Made by a program: the position numbers and the translations under genes. Positions 11,391-21,666 of a stretch of 64,000 nt of DNA are shown here, one piece after another. The notes below the pieces were generated by a model. That model saw nothing but the letters and a program-made list of their open reading frames with translations, had not been told where the DNA came from and did not search any database. Position 1 is the stretch's first letter, and every line of letters begins with the position of its first letter. The stretch comes from Diphasiastrum complanatum. Lineage: Eukaryota > Streptophyta > Lycopodiopsida > Lycopodiales > Lycopodiaceae. Location: NCBI GenBank assembly GCA_029204225.1, contig CM055095.1:65154625-65218624 (forward strand), in the 5' to 3' direction.

Positions 11391-11480
11391 GTAAGAATGT
11401 AGAAATAATAGATTTATCTTTTGTGTTAGCTCTTTATAATGTAAGATTAAGCAGATATATTTGTTGTTGTGGTTTTACAG
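11391..11480 (+). other. 90-bp intron in ParB/methyltransferase copy A
   Basis: The donor GTAAGAATGT follows codons for FLAFQNYK and the acceptor GGTTTTACAG precedes CCTAAGAAGG. Copy B has an intron of the same length at the same place (54439-54350), with its acceptor AG changed to AA. Confidence 0.8.
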
Positions 11481-11609
11481 CCTAAGAAGGCAAAGGCTGG
11501 AGAGGACTTGGATTGCCTTCCAAACTTTCTGTCGATTAAGAGGGCTAAGGAAGAACGAATGAGGATTCAGTTCCATTCTTGGTATCTCAAGTTCTTCCAA
11601 CAAGGGTAC

Positions 11610-13674
11610 CTAGGTTTCAGTTACTGGCCTCTCAAATACTATGATGTGTTTTTTTTCAAGATCCGCTTCCTTTATTTCAAATTTTTCCAATCTTATCTCA
11701 TTCTTACTGTAATCAAGTGTAATGGTCTCAACTTTCGGTATTCTAGTTCCAACCATACCTTTATCCGATGATTGATTCAAATATTCATGATTTCTCATCT
11801 CCAATTCAACCTCATCAAATGAGGGTATGCTAAGCATTTCTATATGTTCTTCTGCATAGGGGATATTGGCTCGAATGTCCAAACGTCAGTTACGCAGTCC
11901 AAATTGGTAGGAGAAACCAGTGGTATCCTAGTGCTAGAAATTGGAGATTCTTGATTGTGTTGCAAGATTGAACCTAGACTAGGATTATTGTTTTCATATT
12001 GAGTGATGGTATACCTCAATACTTGTTGTCAGATCATGCTCAAGTGGGAAAGAGATGGCTCAGTTATTACTCACTTTGGTGCCTCGCTGATTGGTCGCTT
12101 AAGGGGCCCCCCACCTTACTATGCTTCTGTCTCGTGAAAGGCGCCTTCATCAAGCAAATTGTTGTTGGAAGTAGTGACAGGTGGGCAAAATGGACTGGCC
12201 CGTGAACAGGAAACGAGATGATGATGAGTGGCCAGATTGTTTGGAGGCCACCTCTTTAGGTAGGTTCAATGCACAACATACCACCTTGAGAGTGTAGTGA
12301 TAGAATGTTACAGTCCAAACCCCCTGTAGATAAAGAGTGCTATCTACCTAGATTGAGTCATTTGAGACAAGTCTTGAACGTTGGAGACAACAGTAGACAG
12401 TCATGGAAGGAAGGCTTTTCTAAGATTCAAGATTCCTTAAAGTTGTTGAGGGGAAAATCATGGTTGAAGGATGATCCATCACATCCTTTCAGAACTAGAG
12501 ATCCGAGTGCTTGAAGAGAGTCAGTATAGTGTGGTAGAAAGGGCATATGATCAACTGTTCGGCCCTTCCCACAGACTTGTATTCCATCCGTAATGCCAAC
12601 AAGCGAAGGACATGAAGCTCTTTGTTAAGCTAAGATTGATCATGACAAAGCTGCATTCAACCATTGGAAAGAGTCTACTAGCCTTCGAGTTTCAACTCAA
12701 AGATATCGTGTTTTGCTACTAATGCCTTCAAAGATCCTTATCCAACGAAAACTAGCAATAGCAGTAAACATTCAATGCAGTCAAATAGTAATCAGGGCAC
12801 TGTTTCTCTCTGATTCCCTGGTTGCAGATCAGCGAGCTCTTATACTTTCTTCAGCACTCCAATGGCGAGAGTACTGGCATAAGCTCTCCCAACGTGGCTC
12901 GCGACCTCCTTCTCACTCTCAGAGTAATTTCCTACGGGCCAGCAGGTTTACATCATCTCCTACAGTTTCAAACGACTAGAGGATGCGCTCTCTGTCCCTC
13001 GCAGCCAACAAGCCTCCAGCGGCCCATCTAAACATTCTCCACCTCCAGATCTGGCTCTTATCATTACAAACAGGGGTGCCCACTCCCATTTCCACAAAGA
13101 ACACCCACAGCCAATGTCCATCACTCAACTAGCTATGGTGCTGAAATTCCTGTTAATATCAAGGATGCTCTCTCATGCTAACCTACATTTTACCTATCTT
13201 TTGAACTATGAGAAGATGAGTTGAGGGTTGTGTTTCAAGAAGATGTTGGCCATATCTTGCCCTCTGAAGGATGTATGGGTTGTTGTTGGTCCAATCTCTG
13301 GTTATGCTTCCTAAAACTGTTGCATGTTGTAGTTTCTGCCTTCAAGAGTGCGCTGAGCTTCTAGACTCTCAAAGGTGTGTTGAGGGTTGTGTTTCAAGAA
13401 GATGTTGGTTGGATTTTGTTCTAAAAAGAATGTAAAAATTGTTGCTAGCCTGCCCTTCTTCCCCTCAAGATGCTATGTTGAATCTCCCTCTACAAGAGCA
13501 TTAGGATGGTTCTTTGTAAAACTGTCCCTTGTTTACCCTCTGATCCAAAAATGACAATTCTCAATCCTTTTTAGTCATTGTCTCTCATTAAACAACCTTT
13601 TCCCATCTGGTTTTTGTGAGTAGTAACCTCCTATTTGTGGGAGGATGAATCTGTTTAGTGTTGGGAGCTCATGT
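11610..13674. other. unassigned region
   Basis: No gene family is recognised here. Open frames are short and scattered (for example 11999-12205, 12305-12514 and 12822-13031). A moderately GC-rich patch lies at 12060-12150. A segment of about 30 bp beginning GAGTTGAGGGTTGTGTTTC recurs about 167 bp apart (13209 and 13376). Decayed gag-like or gene-derived sequence is possible but cannot be shown. Confidence 0.5.
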
Positions 13675-13827
13675 CTACTACAAAACTAGGATTTGGTGTT
13701 CATATTGTCCACAAAATGCATCCCAGAGGGGATCTCTCTAACTTCTGGGTATGTTTTGACCATGTCAAAAGAGTGTCTGGATGGACAACCATGGCTGCAC
13801 ATGTGTATGATCCATTCATACACATGT
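13675..13827 (+). repeat. partial duplicate of the transposase-like gene, retaining an empty Copia target site
   Basis: It matches 14072-14207 joined to 20067-20085, including GTCCACAAAATGCATCCC and ACACATGTGTATGATCCATT. It contains the exact sequence into which the family B element inserted in the neighbouring copy, without the insertion. The duplication therefore predates that insertion. Confidence 0.8.
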
Positions 13828-14207
13828 AATATCTCAAAGTTGTAATGTTTCAACATAGTTTTCCTTATGTAGATAAGCATATTTTCTTGATATGGTTGGA
13901 AGATGTGTCAATTGATTGAGGAAGCTCATACATCAGGCACAAAAACTCATGACAAACTTAAGAGTGTGTTAGAACTAAAACATCGTTGCAAATATGACCA
14001 CATTCATGGAATCATTTTCCCTGGCCAACTTGATAGTGTTGATGTGGATCGTTGTCATGTCTTCAAAATAACTACTACAAAACTAGGATCTGGTGTTCAT
14101 ATTGTCAACAAAATGCATCCTGGAGGGGATCTCTCTAACTTCTGGGTATGTTTTGACCATGTCAAAAGAGTGTCTAGATGGACAACCATGGATGCACATG
14201 TGTATGA

Positions 14208-14856
14208 TGTGAAAGATTTCAGATCCTTAAGATCCAATCCACTTGAATGATCTTTGGTTAGGAAGAGAAATACACTACCAATCTCACCAATGTAGAAAAA
14301 TCAGCATCTACACACAATTTGAGATGCAAACACTAATAGAACTTGATCAAACTTGAATGAAATGATTATGTACTGTTGTTGTCCATACAAAACCAGCAAG
14401 CTACTGTATTTCACACGTGTGGATCCAAAAATAGCAAATATAGATCATTCTACATATAGAATTGCAAGCAATCACCAAGATAGTGCACCAATGGATTGTA
14501 GAACCCAAGAGAACCATGTATAAGCATGAAATGACATAGAGAAGAGAGAGGATCACTCTCTCCATGAGTTACATCCTTTTATAGCAGATCCAAACCCTAT
14601 TTGGCCACTTGGCTTTCCCACCAAAATGCTAACCCTACTAATTTTGGGTCTAGATTCAATGTACCCAACTTATTCGAATTGAATCTACTCAAACTCGCAT
14701 TCTATCTTTCCCACACTTTCAAAAAGTGTTTATTCAAATGAAATTTAGACTAATGAACTTTGAAAAGTCAGCCTCTAAGTCTAAAACAAGTTTTGGCCTC
14801 AATATGCCAAATATGAAATATTACAAAATGTGATGAAACTAGTTGAATCTTTCACA
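14208..14856 (-). repeat. 3' LTR of family B copy 1
   Basis: The LTR ends form a long terminal inverted repeat, TGTGAAAGATT against AATCTTTCACA, longer than the usual TG/CA. A TATA box (TATAAAAGG, minus) spans 14575-14583. The palindrome CACACGTGTG lies at 14412-14421. The adjacent purine tract reads GACGAGGGAG on the minus strand. Confidence 0.92.
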
Positions 14857-15412
14857 CTCCCTCGTCAACTAGTTTTAGCATAGACTTTGATGATACTCCA
14901 AGTGAAGTCCCATGCTTTATGAAAAAGTCTTTTTCCAATGCTTTGGTGAAGATATCAGCTACACATTCCCTTGAAGACACATGTTGGAGCTCCACCTCCT
15001 TTGCAATGACTCGCTCCCTCACAAAATGATATTGTATCTCAATATGCTTGCTCCTAGCATGAAAGATAGGATTGGATGCCATTCTTTGGGCTGATTGATT
15101 GTCACAAAAGATGACTGGGCTCTCTGAAAAATCCAGCAAGTGAAGATCCTTGATCATCCTCTTGATCCATACCATCTCCTTTGTGCAATGTGTAAGAGCT
15201 TTGTACTCGGCCTCACCAGATGACAATGAGATAGTGGCTTGTTTCTTTGACATCCATGATATAGCTCCATCACCTATGAAAATACAATAAGCACTAATGG
15301 ATTTCCTATCCATTACATCTCCAGCATAGTCCGAATCTGAAAATCCAAAAAGATTAGGTGATGATCCCTCATAAAATATACCAAAATCTCGAGTTCCAAT
15401 GATGTACCTCAA
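14852..15412 (-). CDS. Copia RNase H, family B copy 1
   Basis: 186 codons beginning MRYIIGTRDFGIFYE and including the RNase H landmarks GFSDSDYAGDVMDRKS, ISWMSKKQATISLSSGEAEY and VIFCDNQSA. These carry the acidic residues expected for catalysis (D, E, D). The C-terminus, VADIFTKALEKDF, is intact and stops just before the purine tract and 3' LTR. RNase H would remove the RNA strand in cDNA synthesis, which is odd in an element without RT. It indicates that the RT loss was a replacement inside pol. Confidence 0.88.
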   Translation of the reverse strand: MRYIIGTRDFGIFYEGSSPNLFGFSDSDYAGDVMDRKSISAYCIFIGDGAISWMSKKQATISLSSGEAEYKALTHCTKEMVWIKRMIKDLHLLDFSESPVIFCDNQSAQRMASNPIFHARSKHIEIQYHFVRERVIAKEVELQHVSSRECVADIFTKALEKDFFIKHGTSLGVSSKSMLKLVDEGV

Positions 15413-15423
15413 AACTCGCTTTC

Positions 15424-16335
15424 CTAGCTTCCAATGCTCCTAGCATAGTTTTTGCCAACAGAACTTTGATCCATCATAAGAATGATCTTCTTCCTAAGAA
15501 TAGATCTCCTTTCAATGACCATGTAACGCTCAAAATAGAAACAACCATAATTGATATAGAGAATAGTGTCCACTTGGGATGCTTCACTATTGCTTATATC
15601 AATTTTACATATCAAGATGTGACTAGAACATGAAGAATCAATTAGAATGTACATAAAATGATTCCACCATGCTTCCAACTCTGAACTCTCTGGAAAAATA
15701 CAGCAAACAAACAATAAATGTGAGTGATCAACTTTTGCTTGCATGTCTCCTCCTCCTTTGTCCTTTGTTGTCTTGTATCCACCATGATACTCCATGAATG
15801 AGCCTCCATCTTCATCTTGCCTCAAGATACCATCATACCTTGATGACTTGACCATGAATGAGTGACATAATGAACCTCCAATAGCTTCATTTCCATCAGC
15901 AAAACCAGCCAAGAATGCTAGTAGAAACCCAACATCAAAACAATGCTCACCAATATAGCTAGTTTTACCATATCTTGACAATTTGCACACATCCACATGA
16001 AATTGCTCAAACATGAGATAGAACAAGTATAGTAAACTTGAACAGCACTTCCTTGCTGCTCCTTTGACCTTACTTGAGTCTAAATATGCTGCAAAAACAG
16101 ATCCATAACATCTTTGCCAATTACCTCTCCTTTGATGCTCTTGACTAGCTCCAAATTGCCAACTTCCCTTTTGACTAGTTGAAGCGCTTTGAGATCAACC
16201 TCTTGATCTTCAACTTGATCATCAAAGTCATTGAACAAACTTTGTATTCCAGATCCAATACTTGATTTCACAGCAAGATAACATCCATCCACTTGCATAG
16301 CTCCATATACACAAGAAGGTCGTCCAAAAGATGTT
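15424..16335 (-). CDS. novel coding segment replacing reverse transcriptase, family B copy 1
   Basis: About 900 bp between connector and RNase H encode no RT motif. There is no palm-domain signature and no YVDD. Residue landmarks are GAMQVDGCYLAVKS, DLKALQLVKREVGNLELVK, GEVIGKDVMDLFLQHI, then FADGNEAIGGSLCHSFMVKS and SRYDGILRQDEDGGSFMEYH. Later come AWWNHFMYILIDSS and NSEASQVDTILY. Here a single-base loss near 16080 splits it into two frames; in copy 2 it is open throughout. I do not recognise the protein. Conservation between copies suggests it was coding when they spread. It may be a captured host sequence. Confidence 0.75.
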
Positions 16336-17500
16336 CCACTCTTCATAAGAGATCGATACTCAAGATCCATTGCTTGGATCCACTCCTCTTCTTTCCTTGC
16401 TTGATCTACACTTGTAGGCTCATCCAAAGAGGTTAGGAAAGCAACATAATTTCTAGAAACTACTTGCTTACCCTTTTGATCATATGTGAGCCTTGAAGGT
16501 ACTTGTCTTTCTCTTGATGTTCTCCTTGGCTTTTGACTTGATGAAGGTCCATCATCACCACCATCCAAAGTAAGATCCTTCTCATCAACATCAAGAATGT
16601 TAGATCCATCCACTTTACCATCAATCATGCTTGAAGACACCTTTGGAATGTTCCCCTCATAAAAAATGACATCTCTACCAACAATCACTTTGTTAGTAGA
16701 TGGAATGTAAACCTTGTAGGCTTTACGCACCTCACTATATCCAACAGAAATACTTCTTCTTGAAGATGGATCCTCCTTGGTCCTATCATCAAGAGTAATA
16801 TTGACATAGCATGTGCATCCAAAGGTTCTTAGAAAGTTGATACTCGGCCTCCTCTTGAATAGCATCTCAAAAGGTGTCCTTCCATCCAAAATAGCACTTG
16901 ACCACCTATTGCACAAGAAATTGGCACACAACAAAGCTTGATCCCAAAATGGTTTGTCAAGACTAGCACTTAACCTCATAGCTTTAGCACTTTCACATAA
17001 AGTCCTATTCTTCCTTTCAGCCACTCCATTTTGTTGTGGGGTCCTTGATGTTGTATACTCCCTCTTGATCCCATGCTCATCGAAAAAGGCCTTGAACTTG
17101 TTAGATATGTACTCACCACCATTGTCACTCCATAAGCACTTGATCCTTGTGGAGAATTGGTTCTTCCTTGCATTCTTGAACTTGACAAAGACATCATACA
17201 CTTCATCCTTGCTCTTTAGTAGATAGATCCAACAAAATCTACTAAAATCATCAATGAATGCTACATACATCTTAGCTCCACTATTTCTAATTGTAGTAAA
17301 TCCATGAATATCCGAATGTACAAGTTGAAAAGGCTTTGTAGATCTAGAAATAGATCTAGTATAAGGTAGTCTATGTGACTTAGACAAAGCACAAGACTGG
17401 CAAACATGCTTGTCATTACTTAAGGAACTTGGAAGACCAATCACAACCTTATTCCTTGCCATCATCCTCCAATGACTTAAAGTTGAGGTGTCCCATCCTT
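16335..17500 (-). CDS. Copia integrase and connector, family B copy 1
   Basis: The frame runs through the HHCC region (HVCQSCALSKSHRLPY) and the DDE core. The first Asp is in LVHSDIHGF, the second in WSDNGGEYIS and the Glu in NGVAERKNRTL, so all three catalytic positions are kept. The chromo-like connector VIVGRDVIFYEGN follows, ending in QAMDLEYRSLMKSGT. That is the place where RT normally starts. Instead, the frame continues without a stop into unrelated sequence to 16080. Integrase would insert the DNA copy. The gag frame overlaps its start by a -1/+1 shift. Confidence 0.85.
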
Positions 17501-18816
17501 TTGTGCCAAACCTCTTGAATAAAAATTTGCTCCCTTGCAACACATCCAACTTGGTTAGCAATAACACAAGCATCAAGTTTGAACAACTTCCCTTGTCTTT
17601 TACCTTTTCCAATCAAGACATCCTTCCTTTGGATCAAACAAGCATCTCCATCAAACTCCACCTTGAGGCCCTTACTTAGCATTTGACTCACACTAAGCAA
17701 ATTCTTGGTAATAGATGGAATAAAAAAGACATCCTCCAAATGAACATTCCTATTTGTAGAGAGAGAAATAGGAATTGTGCCAATCCCTTTGATTGCACAT
17801 TCACCATCATTGGCCATGTAGATCACCCTCTTGTCATCTCCATATGCCAACAAAGAAGTGAAGTACTCTTTGTGAAAGGTCATGTGTGAACTTGCTCCAC
17901 TATCAATCCACCAAGGATCTAGATCTCCATCATTAGCAAGCATGCATGAAGACATCACAAAAGCCTCATCATTTGTATCTTGAACATCCAAACCATCCTC
18001 ATCAAGAGTAATATTACCTTGCTTGTCTCCTTGATCTCTCTTCTTCTTGTAGCACTCACTTGGAAAGTGTCCTTTGATGCCACAATAGAAGCACTTGACC
18101 TTTGATCTATCCTTCTTTTTGCCACTTGAAGAAGCATCCACTTGATCTTGCCCTTTAGACCACTTGCTTTTGGTTTTGCCCTTGAATTTGCCCTTTGTGA
18201 ACATAGCATCCTCTTGAAGTGTTGATGTAGATCCACCTCTTGCTTGAAGCCTATATTCCTCATTGATCAAGATCTCTTGAAGATCCATCAAACTTGGCAA
18301 AGTCTTTTGAATAGAAATACTTTGAGCAATGTTAGCATGAGCATCCAACAAGCCATTAAGAATCACTCGAATAAGCTCTCCTTCCTTAATGCTTTCATCT
18401 ATGCAAGCTAACTCATCATTCAATGCTTTCATTCTCAAAACAAAAGTACTTGGACTTTCCTCATTCTTTTGCAAACAAGAAAAGATTTGTCTTCTTAGAG
18501 TCAATACTCTAGAAATAGACTTGGATTCATAAAGCTTCTTCAATGAATTCCAAGCTTCCAAAGATGATGTGCACTTACCAACTTCCTTGAGAAGTTCATT
18601 GGTAACATTCATCTTTATCATGTGTAGAGCCTTCTCGGCCCTCTTGTCATACCTCAATTGATCTTGTTGTGTTTTTGGTCTCTCCTCCAAACCTACAACA
18701 ATATCCAAAACATCATTCATCTCAAGAATTGACTCCATCCTCACTTTCCACAATGAATAGTTACTTGAGGTAAGCCTATCATTGGCTTCCAACATGAATC
18801 CAATTGAGGTTTCCAT
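17449..18816 (-). CDS. Copia gag-protease, family B copy 1
   Basis: Open frame of 455 codons from an ATG about 590 bp downstream of the LTR on the minus strand. The N-terminal part has LTSSNYSLWKVRMESIL, typical of the Copia gag capsid domain. A zinc knuckle CFYCGIKGHFPSEC lies near residue 243, and the protease active site WWIDSGASSHM near residue 303. The GAG-pre-integrase motif LFKLD and VWHKRMGHLN follow near the end. The frame then shifts into the integrase frame at about 17470. Gag would package element RNA; protease would process the polyprotein. It is the longest intact gag in the window and may still be translatable. Confidence 0.88.
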   Translation of the reverse strand: METSIGFMLEANDRLTSSNYSLWKVRMESILEMNDVLDIVVGLEERPKTQQDQLRYDKRAEKALHMIKMNVTNELLKEVGKCTSSLEAWNSLKKLYESKSISRVLTLRRQIFSCLQKNEESPSTFVLRMKALNDELACIDESIKEGELIRVILNGLLDAHANIAQSISIQKTLPSLMDLQEILINEEYRLQARGGSTSTLQEDAMFTKGKFKGKTKSKWSKGQDQVDASSSGKKKDRSKVKCFYCGIKGHFPSECYKKKRDQGDKQGNITLDEDGLDVQDTNDEAFVMSSCMLANDGDLDPWWIDSGASSHMTFHKEYFTSLLAYGDDKRVIYMANDGECAIKGIGTIPISLSTNRNVHLEDVFFIPSITKNLLSVSQMLSKGLKVEFDGDACLIQRKDVLIGKGKRQGKLFKLDACVIANQVGCVAREQIFIQEVWHKRMGHLNFKSLEDDGKE

Positions 18817-19404
18817 GTAGCAATGACCTGATCTTCTCTTTCAACCTGCTTCAATGCACAAAGCACTCCTTTTAACAACAACAAATGCTTTCAAAAGAAA
18901 TCACCAAGATTTGAAACTATCTCACAAATTCTCTTCTAGCACTTATCCAAGCAAATCAACACATAGAATCATGGAATCTTGATCAACCTATGATCTATCC
19001 TCAATCTAATGACTTTTGCCACTTCCTAAGATTGAAACACACTCAAATAAAGTCTAGCAACCTCACTATCTAGAGATCCAATCAAAATTAGGGTTTTGAC
19101 AAAATCACAAAAACTTGACTATTCTAAATCTACATGCAAATGCTGAAAATTTGATATGCAATCTATAAGCCACCACTTAGGCTGAACCAATGATCCAAAA
19201 ATCGGACAAATCCAGTATGTGAATTCAGAAATTGGAATTGAACAAGTATATTGACCTATTTAGTGTTTTGATCTACAAAAGATCCAATCTACAAAAGCAA
19301 AAAAGCCGATTTTGGTGTAGAATCCTCTCTAGCATGCTCTAGACTTGATATCTTCACCAAATCATTGATAGATCTGATTTCCTCCTTCATAACATGAAAC
19401 ACAA

Positions 19405-19416
19405 GCTCTGATACCA
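19405..19416 (-). other. primer-binding site, family B copy 1
   Basis: On the minus strand this reads TGGTATCAGAGC immediately next to the 5' LTR end. It is a perfect complement to the 3' end of plant initiator tRNA-Met. Confidence 0.9.
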
Positions 19417-20066
19417 TGTGAAAGATTTCAGATCCTTAAGTTCCAATCTACTTGAATGATCTTTGGTTAGAAAGAGAAATACACTACCAATCTCACCAAT
19501 GTAGAAAAATCAGCATCTACACACAATTTGAGATGCAAACACTAATAGAACTTGATCAAACTTGAATGAAATGATTATGTACTGTTGTTGTCCGTACAAA
19601 ACCAGCAAGCTACTATATTTCACACGTGTGGATCCAAAAATAACAAATATAGATCATTCTACACATAGAATCGCAAGCAATCACCAAGATAGTGCACCAA
19701 TGGATAGTAGAACCCAAGAGAACCATGTATAAGCATGAAATGACATAGAGAAGAGAGAAGATCACTCTCTCCACGAGTTACATCCTTTTATAGCAAATCC
19801 AAACCCTATTTGGCCACTTGGCTTTCCCACCAAAATGCTAACCCTACTAATTTTGGGTCTAGATTCGATGTACCCAACTTATTCAAATTGAATCTACTCA
19901 AACTCGCATTCTATCTTTCCCACACTTTCAAAAAGTATTTATTCAAATGAAATTTAAACTAATGAACTTTGAAAAGTCAACCTCTAAGTCTAAAACAAGT
20001 TTTGGCCTCAATATGCCAAATATGAAAATATTGCAAAATGTAATGAAACTAGTTGAATCTTTCACA
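19417..20066 (-). repeat. 5' LTR of family B copy 1
   Basis: A 650-bp partner of the LTR at 14208-14856 with the same ends, TATA box and CACACGTGTG palindrome (19621-19630). Promoter function is inferred from position. Confidence 0.92.
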
Positions 20067-20462
20067 TATGATCCATTCATACAAGACCTTCTCACCATAT
20101 GTGTTTGTGATTTCAAAGTGGAGGACGCTCATGCACAGGTGCTATTTTGGAAAATGATAAATCAAGTGCTTGAAAAGCATGGCCATCCTCCAACATAATT
20201 TAAAGGGTTCATGGCAGATGAAGCTCAAGTGAATTGGAGGGTAGTTAGAACAGTATTCAATGGTGGACCCAATGTAATGGAAGGTAGGGAGAGGTCGTGT
20301 CTTTTTCATTGGGAGCAAAGCATGATCCATCATACAAGGAGTGTGGCAAAAGTGAATTCCAAGAGTTTCATAGAAAGTTGTGTTGGTAATGGAAGAATGC
20401 TCCTAACCATGAGGCAACAATCAAAGAGCTTCAAAACCTCATGGAGTGGTGGTCATAGGGTC

Positions 20463-20553
20463 ATGTGGTGGATGGAGAGTTGACCAAATTGCAAACTTGG
20501 ATTATGTGGTGGATGGAGAATTGCCCAAATTGCAAACTTGGATTATGTGGTGG
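20463..20553 (+). repeat. 41-bp tandem duplication
   Basis: Two copies of a 41-bp unit starting TGTGGTGGATGGAGA and a partial third lie within the transposase-like gene. They duplicate the codons for VDQIANLDYV and keep the frame open. Confidence 0.75.
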
Positions 20554-20779
20554 CATGATCGCATTTCTCACTGGGGTAATTACATGGTTAAGGTAATGGA
20601 TACATTCTCCACATTCTCCGCAAAGTAGCATTGTTTTGTACCGATTCAGTTTGTCATTTTGTAGTCTTTTTTTGATGCTAATTAATTAGTTAATTTTGTT
20701 CCTTCCTATCATTTGTGTAGGGTGTGGATGGAAGTTTTGGAGTCCCAAGGACAAATTTATCAGAGTCCATTCATGGCTG

Positions 20780-21598
20780 CTGGAACTTGCGAAGTGAGAG
20801 AAAACCACTTCCTGAAATTTGTGAAGTGAGAGAAAACCGCTTCACGTAAATGCAAAGTGAGATAATTTGTGACATCCTCAATGTTTCTGATTTGTTGACC
20901 GTATATACTAGGTATAGTTGTCACAAAAGGAAAATACTTCCAAGTATAACGGGTTACCTAATTAGGTGACAGACATTTACTGTAATTTATACATGGATGA
21001 AATATATAAATGGATTATCCAGACACACTCTATGTGACACTCCATCCATGAGACGTATTATTTGAGCTTCCCAGTTACGCCGCCATTTTTTAGTTGTAAT
21101 TGCTATTTGATTGTGCTTCAGTGTAATATAGCAGCAGCACGCTTTTCTATCTGTGTATAACGTAGATGAATGCTTGTTGTGATTGAATACACTTTATCGT
21201 TGTTTGATCATGCTCGTTTACTCACTCTGATCAGAACACGGACATCTACGACTCCTCAATTTTTGATCAAACGATGGCTGTCTTTGACGCCTGAGGAACT
21301 CACGATATCATATTGTTCTTTCCATCTATTTCAGAACCAAACTTCACATTGAATCCATTTTCAGTAATACCACACACATACAAACCATTTCTAATCTCTT
21401 CAGTGGACTGTACTCTCATATGAATTAATTTTTAAGATCCTGTTGGACAATTAGAACACTTAAAGTTGTGATTACATTTAGCATAAGCTTTCTATTAGAC
21501 TGTTTTTGCATCTAGTAGCTGATTATAACGGGAGAGTTGTTCTGCAATATTCCTGCTCTCTTCTCCATTTGCGTTCTTCTATCTCCCTTGCCCCATCA
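20780..21598 (+). repeat. 5' LTR of family A copy 2 (5'-truncated)
   Basis: The LTR ends GCCCCATCA before GATTGGTATCAGAGC. It matches 3650-4440 on the minus strand. The start abuts the transposase-like exon near 20780, and the first roughly 650 bp of the full LTR are absent. It begins with tandem units containing GCGAAGTGAGAGAAAACC. Confidence 0.82.
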
Positions 21599-21601
21599 GA
21601 T

Positions 21602-21613
21602 TGGTATCAGAGC
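21602..21613 (+). other. primer-binding site, family A copy 2
   Basis: TGGTATCAGAGC, a perfect complement to initiator tRNA-Met, lies three bases after the LTR end. Confidence 0.88.
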
Positions 21614-21666
21614 ATAGCTCAAATAAACTCAGAGATTAAGTTTGTTCCATTTATATTACTGTTATC

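Larger units (their letters stand above)
9842..11600 (+). pseudogene. ParB-like domain / DNA amino-methyltransferase family gene, copy A (5' part)
   Basis: The frame opens with a charged, Ser-rich linker (9839-10140) ending EAILPGGLLATGVIKI. It continues with the basic stretch EVRAPHKVHVTNLMKK and the ParB-like core IVPFIVLVDPYQC ... YDYYVIGGSHSTRA, then a segment containing LTLEEAKLLAW. A hinge region follows, with YDSWFQLAFRQGQVWDIQDT. Introns 11059-11248 and 11391-11480 have GT-AG ends at places matching copy B. In-frame stops (for example near 10145, 10459, 10500 and 10914) show it is dead. The methyltransferase exons seen in copy B are missing; sequence homology is lost after about 11600. 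The known ParB fold binds or cleaves nucleic acid or nucleotides; the role here is inferred. Confidence 0.65.
14208..20066 (-). mobile_element. complete Copia element, family B, lacking reverse transcriptase (copy 1)
   Basis: Full element of 5859 bp flanked by the 5-bp duplication TATGA (14203-14207 and 20067-20071). Minus-strand order is 5' LTR (20066-19417), primer site, gag with zinc knuckle, protease, integrase, a novel segment in place of reverse transcriptase, RNase H, purine tract and 3' LTR (14856-14208). The LTRs differ at roughly 19 positions counted by eye, about 3 percent, almost all transitions. Without RT it must use enzymes from another element to transpose. It is nested in the transposase-like gene. 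Confidence 0.92.
13903..20780 (+). pseudogene. transposase-like (possibly MULE-related) gene, split by Copia family B
   Basis: The left part (13903-14207) encodes HDKLKSVLELKHRCKYDHIH and then WVCFDHVKRVSRWTTMDAHV. It resumes at 20067 with DPFIQDLLTICVCDF and FWKMINQVLEKHG, followed by FMADEAQVNWRVVRTVF and ERSCLFHWEQSM. The pattern of D and E residues around CVCDF, FMADEA and CLFHWEQS suggests a DDE-type transposase domain of the MULE kind. This is pattern recognition, not a search result. A possible 90-bp intron (20629-20718, ending TTTGTGTAG) precedes VDGSFGVPRTNLSESIHG. The gene is cut at about 20780 by a family A Copia and has frameshifts near 20199. Confidence 0.5.

Noticed and set aside
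5229-11600. Giant-virus or phage insertion, suggested by histone-like and ParB-methyltransferase sequences
   Set aside because: The genes have plant-type introns, lie far apart, and no capsid, polymerase or other viral core gene is present.
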